Source of the DNA: Gammaproteobacteria bacterium
Lineage (GTDB): Bacteria; Pseudomonadota; Gammaproteobacteria; Magnimaribacterales; TMED112
Assembly (NCBI GenBank): GCA_002727535.1
Contig: PBXH01000050.1
Span: 1 to 5,765 of the forward strand
Direction: 5' to 3'
DNA: 5,765 nt
The translations under genes and the position numbers were made by a program. Under the pieces are notes generated by a model. The model searched no databases. It was not told the DNA's origin and saw nothing but the letters and a program-made list of their open reading frames with translations. The first letter of the stretch is position 1. Each line of letters opens with the position of its first letter. This document shows, piece by piece, positions 1 to 4,610 of the stretch.

Positions 1-1
1 A

Positions 2-184
2 CTCTTTATTGCAGGTGAAAATGATTCTGTGCTAACTCCAGAAACTAATTCACACAATGCAATGGCTTGCACAAACCTTACTGAAAAAAGTTTGCCAACT
101 GGTCATTGGATGGCGATGGAAAAGCCCCTTGAAACAAATAAGCTAATCCTTGATTGGCTAAATTTAAATTATAGAAAAGTTTAA
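2..184 (+). CDS. Alpha/beta hydrolase, epoxide-hydrolase-like (3' end only)
   Basis: Only the last 60 codons are present; the gene enters from the left edge and ends at TAA 182-184. The fragment reads LFIAGENDSVL, then LPTGHWMAMEKPLETN, then LILDWLN. This matches the C-terminal end of alpha/beta hydrolases of the soluble epoxide hydrolase type. The Asp of GEND (fragment residue 8), after the penultimate core strand, is in the position of the acid of the catalytic triad. The His of GHW (residue 35) is in the position of the catalytic base. The pattern GHW..M.KP.E.N..I..WL is especially like epoxide hydrolases. The nucleophile and cap domain lie outside the window, so the substrate cannot be told; a haloalkane dehalogenase or ester hydrolase is possible. 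It converges on the curA-like gene, with a 49-nt gap in which I see no clear terminator hairpin. Confidence 0.8.
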   Translation, partial: LFIAGENDSVLTPETNSHNAMACTNLTEKSLPTGHWMAMEKPLETNKLILDWLNLNYRKV

Positions 185-233
185 TAATTGGTGTTTTGTT
201 GTTTTTTCAGAGTCGACAATAAATAATGGCTAT

Positions 234-1247
234 CTAAATTTTAACTATTTGTTTGCCAAAGTTTTTACCACTTAAGACATCTCTTAAAGCTTGTGGAGCA
301 TTTTCAAAACCTTCAGTAATGGTTTCTCGATATTTAATATTGCCTTGTTTAACATGATCGTGAAGAATCGATGTGGCTTCGACAAATTTATTCATCCACT
401 CTGTTACCACAAAGAATCTATGTTCTGGCTTGGGGTTTAAAGCTCCTAAAACATGAAATGGAGTTTCTTCAGAAGTTATGTCTGTAGAATTGTATTTTGA
501 AATAAACCCACATACAGGCACTCTGGCACCTTTATTTAGATGCTTAACTATGCTTCTTGTAATATCCCCTCCGACATTTTCAAAGTAAACATCAATACCA
601 TTTGGGCAGTAATCTTTGAGTTGATGAGCAACATTATCATTTTTATAGTCAATGCATTGATCAAATCCAAGCTCATTAACAACATATTGTGACTTTTCTT
701 GCCCACCAGCTATACCAATGACTTTGCAGCCCATAAGTTTACCTAGCTGACCAACAACACTGCCAACTGCACCTGAGGCAGCAGAAACAACTAAGGTTTC
801 ACCAGCTTTTGGTTTCCCTACATGGTTAAGTCCAAAATAAGCTGTCCTTCCAGGCATACCTAATGTTCCTAGAAAAACACTACTTGGTAAATCGCTTTCG
901 GGAACCTTAATTATTGTAGGGTCAGAGTCTTTAACTCCTATATAAGTTTGCCAACCCTGGTGCACAGTAACTAAATCGCCAACACTATAATTTTTAGATT
1001 TAGATTCAATCACTCGCCCAACACTTTCCCCAACCATAACATCTCCCAAATTTACAGGCGCTGCATATGAGAGACCATCATTCATGCGTCCACGCATGTA
1101 AGGGTCAATCGATAAATACTCAGCCTCAATTAGGATCTCATTATTTTTTAAATCAGTTATATTTTCTGTCTTTAACACCCAACAACTATCGCTTGGCATA
1201 CCTTTTGGTCTTTCATTCAATAAAAATTTGGTATTGATGTAATTCAT
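234..1247 (-). CDS. curA: NADPH-dependent MDR oxidoreductase, CurA / 2-alkenal reductase family
   Basis: A 337-residue zinc-independent medium-chain reductase of the CurA/LTB4-dehydrogenase family, which reduces the C=C bond of alpha,beta-unsaturated carbonyls with NADPH in the cytosol. Visible marks: the N-terminal LNERPKGMPS; the SIDPYMRGRM signature at 46-55; GESVGRVIES at about 73-82; the Rossmann loop AASGAVGSVVGQLGK at 156-170 followed by IGIAGGQEK; YFENVGG at 221-227; and the C-terminal GKNFGKQIVKI at 327-337. Nearly the whole protein follows E. coli CurA (about 345 aa) as I recall it. The stretch at about 255-280 diverges. The ATG at 1247 fits the family N-terminus, but no good Shine-Dalgarno precedes it (only A-rich AAAAAG). 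A 9-bp inverted repeat lies about 28 nt upstream and may be an operator. The family is firm; the true substrate is not known. Confidence 0.9.
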   Translation of the reverse strand: MNYINTKFLLNERPKGMPSDSCWVLKTENITDLKNNEILIEAEYLSIDPYMRGRMNDGLSYAAPVNLGDVMVGESVGRVIESKSKNYSVGDLVTVHQGWQTYIGVKDSDPTIIKVPESDLPSSVFLGTLGMPGRTAYFGLNHVGKPKAGETLVVSAASGAVGSVVGQLGKLMGCKVIGIAGGQEKSQYVVNELGFDQCIDYKNDNVAHQLKDYCPNGIDVYFENVGGDITRSIVKHLNKGARVPVCGFISKYNSTDITSEETPFHVLGALNPKPEHRFFVVTEWMNKFVEATSILHDHVKQGNIKYRETITEGFENAPQALRDVLSGKNFGKQIVKI

Positions 1248-1274
1248 AGTTAACTTTTTAATTTTTTTCTAGCT

Positions 1275-1308
1275 TGGTATTTCATATAAATATTGAGAAG
1301 AAATACCA
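1275..1308. promoter_or_regulatory. 9-bp inverted repeat upstream of curA (candidate operator)
   Basis: TGGTATTTC (1275-1283) and its exact complement GAAATACCA (1300-1308) are separated by 16 nt. On the curA strand the spacer is AT-rich and holds possible -10 sequences (TATATG, TTATAT), so a protein bound to both arms would cover a promoter there. It is followed by neither a T-run nor GC-rich sequence, so a terminator is unlikely. The same 9-mer GAAATACCA recurs at 1385-1393. That this is a regulator site is inference; no regulator gene is in the window. Confidence 0.4.
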
Positions 1309-1462
1309 TCATTTTTGATGTGTAGGTGGCAAGATGAATTTTTAATTTTTGCATAACCTTTTAATAGTGCCTAAAGTTAGAATTGAAATACCAACACAAG
1401 GATTTTCAGTCCTAGTATGCCAAAAGTAGTGTATTAAATCTATACATAAATATTGAAAGAAA
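1286..1462 (+). repeat. Direct repeat pair ATAAATATTGA(G)AAGAAA, 160 nt apart
   Basis: The sequence at 1286-1303 recurs at 1446-1462 with one base missing and no other difference. Each copy lies on the downstream side of a tRNA-Phe sequence: the first before the decayed copy, the second before the intact gene. TAACCTT at 1354-1360 and 1501-1507 is a further shared anchor in the same order. Together they suggest that a segment of about 150-160 bp was duplicated in tandem and has since diverged. Confidence 0.55.
1365..1440 (-). pseudogene. Decayed tRNA-Phe copy (relic of duplication or integration)
   Basis: Positions 1363-1413 match the 3' two-thirds of the intact tRNA-Phe gene (1513-1563) at 42 of 51 bases without gaps. 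The last 20 matching bases, covering the anticodon loop and most of its stem, are identical. All nine differences are G or C in the working gene and A or T here. The T-arm stem is broken and CCA has become CTA. The 5' half (D arm and 5' acceptor strand, expected up to about 1440) is no longer recognisable, so that boundary is estimated from the 76-nt tRNA length. It cannot fold as a tRNA. It lies 150 bp from the intact gene in the same orientation. Confidence 0.8.
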
Positions 1463-1475
1463 GCAGTGTATTAAA
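1423..1475 (+). repeat. 16-nt direct repeat AAAG(T/C)AGTGTATTAAA
   Basis: The two copies at 1423-1438 and 1460-1475 differ at one position and are offset by 37 nt, in the gap between the decayed and intact tRNA-Phe. They add to the picture of a locally rearranged segment. I see no function in them. Confidence 0.55.
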
Positions 1476-1514
1476 GTGTGTCACAACTGGAATTTTGAAG
1501 TAACCTTATAAGAA

Positions 1515-1590
1515 TGGTGCCCAGAGGTGGAATCGAACCACCGACACAAGGATTTTCAGTCCTTTGCTCTACCAACTGAGCTATCTGGGC
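1515..1590 (-). tRNA. tRNA-Phe (anticodon GAA)
   Basis: A complete 76-nt cloverleaf reads on the minus strand. The acceptor GCCCAGA (1590-1584) pairs with TCTGGGC. The D arm is GCTC-AGTTGGTA-GAGC. The anticodon arm is AAGGA-CTGAAAA-TCCTT with anticodon GAA. A variable loop GTGTC follows, then the T arm GGTGG-TTCGATT-CCACC, discriminator A and a genome-encoded CCA (1517-1515). All stems pair. The length equals that of E. coli tRNA-Phe. It stands alone, divergent from the nucleotidyltransferase gene 38 nt away. No strong terminator is seen downstream; the next 150 bp contain the decayed copy. Confidence 0.97.
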
Positions 1591-1611
1591 GTGTACGTTT
1601 TAGAATGGGTA

Positions 1612-1617
1612 ATTATA
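1612..1617 (-). promoter_or_regulatory. Probable -10 box of the tRNA-Phe promoter
   Basis: On the minus strand a consensus TATAAT sits 21 nt upstream of the mature tRNA 5' end, leaving room for a start about 15 nt before it, which is normal for tRNA genes. No good -35 box is visible at 16-18 nt; the sequence there is TATTAT-like. The same AT-rich stretch reads TATAAA on the plus strand and could serve the divergent gene at 1629. If so, that transcript would have almost no leader. Confidence 0.4.
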
Positions 1618-1628
1618 AAATTAATTAA

Positions 1629-2198
1629 ATGGAAATAATAGAAAAAAATTGGCAAGACTTAACTGAAGAAAAGATAGATTTAATTTCTTCATCAGAGAGC
1701 AAACCCGAAGTTATTTTTCCTGGTTCTTTTAATCCATTGCATGAAGGACATATCGCAATAAGAGATTACACAGAAAAATTACTTCAAAAAAATGTTTTCT
1801 TTGAAGTCTGCATTCAGAATGCTGATAAACCTCAATTAAGTTATGAATCAGCTATTTCTGTAGCAAAACAATTTACTAATTCTTATTGGATTATTACAAG
1901 AGCAGGAAAATTTACAGAAAAATCTAAACTTTTTCCAGACTCAACTTTTGTTTTAGGTGCAGATACCTTGATACGAGCTTTCGATGAGAAGTTTTATCAA
2001 AATAGAGATCAAATGCTAGAAGAACTAGATATTTTTAATTCTAATAACAACAACTTTTTAGTCTTTGGTAGAGAGACTGATGGAAAGTTCATTACTCTAG
2101 AAGATCTAAATATTCCAGAACATATAAAAAATAGATTTAAACAAGTTGATGAAGAAAGTTTTAGATATGATATTTCTTCTTCTAGCTTAAGGGCCTAA
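1629..2198 (+). CDS. HxGH nucleotidyltransferase, NMN adenylyltransferase / cytidylyltransferase-like
   Basis: A 189-residue protein of the HxGH nucleotidyltransferase superfamily (NadD, CoaD and cytidylyltransferases), which transfer a nucleotide from NTP to a phosphate with release of pyrophosphate. The key motif PGSFNPLHEGH lies at 31-41 (His38, His41). The C-terminal ISSSSLR at 182-188 matches the phosphate-binding ISSTxIR motif. Between them, KPQLSYESA at 67-75 and LFPDSTFVLGADTLIRAFDEKFY at 101-123 resemble the NadD/POF1-like subgroup sometimes found near or fused to CinA-type domains. A role in NAD salvage is therefore plausible, but the substrate is not proven. The first 25 residues have no motif, and the ATG lacks a Shine-Dalgarno sequence, so the start is less certain than the end. 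Its TAA overlaps the TAG of convergent yggX by 4 nt, with no terminator between. Confidence 0.8.
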   Translation: MEIIEKNWQDLTEEKIDLISSSESKPEVIFPGSFNPLHEGHIAIRDYTEKLLQKNVFFEVCIQNADKPQLSYESAISVAKQFTNSYWIITRAGKFTEKSKLFPDSTFVLGADTLIRAFDEKFYQNRDQMLEELDIFNSNNNNFLVFGRETDGKFITLEDLNIPEHIKNRFKQVDEESFRYDISSSSLRA

Positions 2199-2464
2199 TC
2201 TTTGAGAGGGACAAAACCATCTGGTTTGTTGTAATCTTTGTTCTCTAAAAATAACATCATTTGTTCACTCAACCATTTACGATTTTCTTTGTCTGATAAG
2301 TCTAAACGGCGCTCATTGATCAACATAGTTTGTAGCTTAATCCATTCATCCCAAGCAGTTTGAGAATAATTTTGCTTTAATTCCTCTCCCTTATCTCCAG
2401 GCAGAGGAGGAAACATCATTGCATCTAGCTCTTTTTGAAATTTTTTACAGAAAACTTTAGCCAT
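2195..2464 (-). CDS. yggX: Probable Fe(2+)-trafficking protein YggX
   Basis: An 89-residue cytosolic protein of the YggX family, tied to iron handling and protection of labile iron-sulfur clusters from oxidative damage. It has the family hallmarks: N-terminal [12 protein letters not shown] with Cys6 (E. coli Cys7), FPPLPGDKGEEL at 18-29, W38 and W41, and QTMLINERRL at 45-54. Length matches E. coli (about 91 aa). The frame stays open upstream to an ATG at 2503, but that 13-residue extension lies inside mutY and is absent from the family, so the ATG at 2464 is chosen. The start overlaps the end of mutY in an 8-nt ATGGCTAA, implying translational coupling. The mutY-yggX pairing is the same as in E. 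coli. It ends in TAG overlapping the stop of the convergent gene. Confidence 0.95.
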   Translation of the reverse strand: MAKVFCKKFQKELDAMMFPPLPGDKGEELKQNYSQTAWDEWIKLQTMLINERRLDLSDKENRKWLSEQMMLFLENKDYNKPDGFVPLKD

Positions 2465-3416
2465 TAAGTAATAATTTATCAGAAATTGGTTTTGGAATAC
2501 CAATAGTTTTTAATTCTTCTTTAGAAAACCATTTTCCTTGAACATTTGGCTGTTTATTTTCATGTTCATTAAAAGCAATCTTTAATGATCTGTGTGACAG
2601 ATTGTGCACTGTATCGAAATCGCACTTTTCAACGACTTCAACAGGAGGAATCCAAAGGTTTTTCCAAAAACCAAGCTCATCACTTTTACTAAGAAAATAT
2701 CTTTCTCCTTGAGAGAATAAGTTAAATTGAAGAAAGACCTCCTTTCTCTTAGGTTTCTTTTTCTCAAGAACTACATAGGATTTTAGCTTATTGGATTTGC
2801 AATCATCATGTATTGGACATAGATCGCATTGAGGTTTTTTGGGCATACATAATTGAGCTCCTATATCCATAACGCCTTGTTGATATGAAAATATATCTTT
2901 TTTATCTATTAAACTCTCAGATAAACTCCAAAATTCTTTCTCTTCAAACTTTTTTTTGTGAAATATGCGAGCCACTACTTTTTTTACATTTGCATCTAGT
3001 ATTGGGTATGGCTTATTAAATGCAATTGACAATATGGCTCCTGCAGTTGATTTGCCAATACCAGGGAGACTTAACAAAGAGTCAAAATCATCTGGCATTT
3101 GCCCATGAAAATCTTTATGAATTATTTCTTTAGCTTTAAAGATATAACTAGCTCTTCTGTAATAACCTAAACCGCTCCAAAGCCCATATATTTCATCTTC
3201 TTGAGCTCCCTTTATGCTTTTTAAATCAGGGAATTTCACCATGAATTTATTGAAATAATCAATTGCAGTATTTACTTGTGTTTGTTGTAACATTATTTCT
3301 GAAATCCAGACTCGATACGGCGTAACATTTTTGCGCCATGGCAGATTGTGTCGACCATGAAGTTGGTACCAATTTGAGATTTTATTCCCTATATGATTCT
3401 TTAACGAACTTTCCAT
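2457..3416 (-). CDS. mutY: A/G-specific adenine DNA glycosylase MutY
   Basis: A 319-residue base-excision repair enzyme that removes adenine mispaired with 8-oxoguanine. The N-terminal catalytic domain has [10 protein letters not shown] with the catalytic Glu40, the helix-hairpin-helix [11 protein letters not shown] at 117-127, and [12 protein letters not shown] with the catalytic Asp141 (E. coli Glu37 and Asp138). The usual Gly after LD is Ala here. The 4Fe-4S cluster loop is intact: Cys190, 197, 200 and 206 (C-x6-C-x2-C-x5-C). Residues about 226-319 form the shortened NUDIX-like 8-oxoG recognition domain, with [10 protein letters not shown] at 249-258 and HNLSHRSL at 271-278 in place of the usual HxFSH, so Phe is replaced by Leu. 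The protein is about 30 residues shorter than E. coli MutY, mostly at the C-terminus. Its ATG lies inside gpmA (35-nt overlap); the alignment with E. coli supports this start. Confidence 0.96.
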   Translation of the reverse strand: MESSLKNHIGNKISNWYQLHGRHNLPWRKNVTPYRVWISEIMLQQTQVNTAIDYFNKFMVKFPDLKSIKGAQEDEIYGLWSGLGYYRRASYIFKAKEIIHKDFHGQMPDDFDSLLSLPGIGKSTAGAILSIAFNKPYPILDANVKKVVARIFHKKKFEEKEFWSLSESLIDKKDIFSYQQGVMDIGAQLCMPKKPQCDLCPIHDDCKSNKLKSYVVLEKKKPKRKEVFLQFNLFSQGERYFLSKSDELGFWKNLWIPPVEVVEKCDFDTVHNLSHRSLKIAFNEHENKQPNVQGKWFSKEELKTIGIPKPISDKLLLNG

Positions 3417-3996
3417 CAGTGAATTTATAAAATATAGGTTCTCCAGTTGCTATCTCGAGTTTTATGATGTCTTCTTCAGAAATTTTGTCTAAATACTTAA
3501 CTAATGCTCTTAATGAATTTCCATGTGCTGAGATAAGTACGTTTTTATCTTTCATTAGAGGAAGTATTTCACTCTCAAAATAAGGAATTACTCTATTGTA
3601 AGTGTCTTTAAGGCTTTCACCTCCAGGTGGTGGAGTATCATAGGACCTTCTCCATATCTGAACTTGATCTACACCAAATTTTTCTCTTGCCTCATCCTTA
3701 TTTAGCCCTGTTAGTTCTCCATAATCTCTTTCATTTAAAGCTTGGTTTTCTATTATTTCTAAATTGCCTTGCTCCAATATATCGAAAATAATTTGACCAG
3801 TTAATTGAGCTCTTATAAGTGCAGAAGTATGCATAATGTCAAAATTTAGGCCTAATTTATTAAGCTGATGACCTGCTTTTTTTGCTTCTTCAACACCCTT
3901 CTGAGTTAGGCCAGGATCTTTCCAGCCTGTAAATAGATTTTTTTCATTCCACTCACTCTGACCATGTCTAACTAGGACTAAATAATTTGAATTCAT
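3382..3996 (-). CDS. gpmA: 2,3-bisphosphoglycerate-dependent phosphoglycerate mutase
   Basis: A 204-residue histidine-phosphatase-superfamily enzyme that interconverts 3- and 2-phosphoglycerate in glycolysis and gluconeogenesis. The phosphohistidine motif VRHGQSEWN is at 9-17 (His11), followed by [14 protein letters not shown] at 21-34. The acid is Glu89 in [11 protein letters not shown] (88-97), and the second His158 lies in [10 protein letters not shown] (156-165). [14 protein letters not shown] at 116-129 is diagnostic of GpmA over generic phosphatases. It is of the short type, about 45 residues less than E. coli GpmA (250 aa), and ends soon after the GEP motif (185-187). It is first in the gpmA-mutY-yggX operon and overlaps mutY by 35 nt. 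The 52-nt gap to the divergent rhodanese must hold both promoters. It contains TATA-like stretches but no clear -35 pair, and only a weak AAAGAA before the ATG. Confidence 0.95.
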   Translation of the reverse strand: MNSNYLVLVRHGQSEWNEKNLFTGWKDPGLTQKGVEEAKKAGHQLNKLGLNFDIMHTSALIRAQLTGQIIFDILEQGNLEIIENQALNERDYGELTGLNKDEAREKFGVDQVQIWRRSYDTPPPGGESLKDTYNRVIPYFESEILPLMKDKNVLISAHGNSLRALVKYLDKISEEDIIKLEIATGEPIFYKFTDGKFVKESYRE

Positions 3997-4048
3997 TTGT
4001 TCTTTAAAATAATCTTTATATTGTATAAGCTTAGAGCAGTTTTTTTAT

Positions 4049-4453
4049 ATGGATTTCTTCGATTTTTTAATTTCAAGGTGGTATTTATCACTTCCTTTGC
4101 TTGTAACACTCATTATGTGGTGGATGTATGAGAGTAATAAAGGTGGAAAAAAAATTGGCCCAAGCGAAGCTGTAGAACTAATTAATGGGGATAAAGCTAT
4201 ATTTGTTGATATAAGAGATAGAGATTCATTTGAAAAGGGATATATACACGGATCTATCAATATTCAAAAAGACAATTTTCAAAAACAAGAGCATTTACTA
4301 AATAAAGGTAAAGCCATTGTTGTAATTTCAGAAAATGGACTAGATGCAGGTTCAGCTGGCGTTGAATTACAAAAAATGGGAATTGAAGAAGTTTATCTAT
4401 TAAGAAATGGTCTAATTTCTTGGGAAGAAGAAAGCCTCCCACTGATTAAATAG
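4049..4453 (+). CDS. Membrane-anchored rhodanese-like protein, YibN family, lacking the active-site Cys
   Basis: A 134-residue protein with one N-terminal membrane helix (about residues 11-28, YLSLPLLVTLIMWWMY) and a cytoplasmic rhodanese domain (about 36-133). Rhodanese marks are IFVDIRDRDSFEKGYIHGSINI at 51-72 and the C-terminal VYLLRNGLISWEEESLPL, close to the E. coli YibN ending VLKEGVAGWAGENLPL. The active-site loop should follow strand IVVIS, but it reads ENGLDAGSAG (95-104) with Ala where YibN has Cys. The whole protein contains no cysteine. It therefore cannot act as a persulfide-forming sulfurtransferase and is more likely a binding or scaffold protein. No Shine-Dalgarno precedes the ATG; the leader is T-rich. 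It is divergent from gpmA, as yibN is from gpmM in E. coli, but grxC and secB do not follow it here. Confidence 0.85.
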   Translation: MDFFDFLISRWYLSLPLLVTLIMWWMYESNKGGKKIGPSEAVELINGDKAIFVDIRDRDSFEKGYIHGSINIQKDNFQKQEHLLNKGKAIVVISENGLDAGSAGVELQKMGIEEVYLLRNGLISWEEESLPLIK

Positions 4454-4459
4454 GAGGCT
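4433..4459 (-). terminator. Candidate rho-independent terminator of the glutamine synthetase transcript
   Basis: AGCCTCC (4433-4439) and GGAGGCT (4453-4459) form a perfect 7-bp, GC-rich stem with a 13-nt loop, in a region that is otherwise AT-rich. Read on the minus strand it is followed by TTTCTTCTT, a broken T-tract, so it best serves transcription arriving from the glutamine synthetase gene. On the plus strand no T-run follows (ATCAAAAC), so it is a weaker stop for the rhodanese, whose stop codon TAG lies at the start of the right arm. The large loop and interrupted T-tract lower confidence. Confidence 0.45.
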
Positions 4460-4467
4460 ATCAAAAC

Positions 4468-4596
4468 TAGAATTTAGAACATGCTTCTATTTTCTTCTTT
4501 AGCATCTAAATTTTTCTTCTAAACTGCATAGAAGGTCTTATAGGGGTAAAGATATTTAGAAGATGCAGAAACATATAAGCAAAAAACTAAATTCTA
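4468..4596. repeat. Long imperfect inverted repeat between rhodanese and glutamine synthetase
   Basis: The outer arms TAGAATTTAG (4468-4477) and CTAAATTCTA (4587-4596) are perfectly complementary over 10 bp. Moving inward, GCTT/AAGC, TAT/ATA, TTTCT/AGAAA and GCAT/ATGC (4502-4505, 4563-4566) pair. CTTCTAAA/TTTAGAAG (4516-4523, 4555-4562) then gives 8 perfect bp, with bulges between. It fills most of the gap downstream of the glutamine synthetase stop. It could be a small non-autonomous element, a 3' UTR structure that stabilises mRNA, or chance pairing in AT-rich DNA. No target-site duplication is evident. Confidence 0.4.
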
Positions 4597-4610
4597 AGAT
4601 ACATAACTAT

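Noticed and set aside
1363..1563. Attachment sites of a resident integrative element
   Set aside because: No integrase or cargo is present and the copies are only 150 bp apart. An old excised element is possible, but shared sequence downstream of the tRNA fits tandem duplication better.
2465..2503. A 13-residue N-terminal extension of YggX
   Set aside because: It lies within mutY coding sequence and is absent from YggX proteins; MAKVFC at 2464 fits the family start.
2582..2767. Open frame of 61 codons on the minus strand
   Set aside because: It lies in another frame of mutY, with no recognisable motif and no ribosome binding site.
3997..4048. Defined promoters for gpmA and the rhodanese in their shared gap
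   Set aside because: TATATT, TATAAG and TATACA all occur, but none has a convincing -35 at proper spacing, so no specific box can be assigned.
4045..4442. Two minus-strand open frames opposite the rhodanese gene
   Set aside because: They are antisense shadows of a gene with clear rhodanese motifs; their translations have low-complexity composition and no motif.
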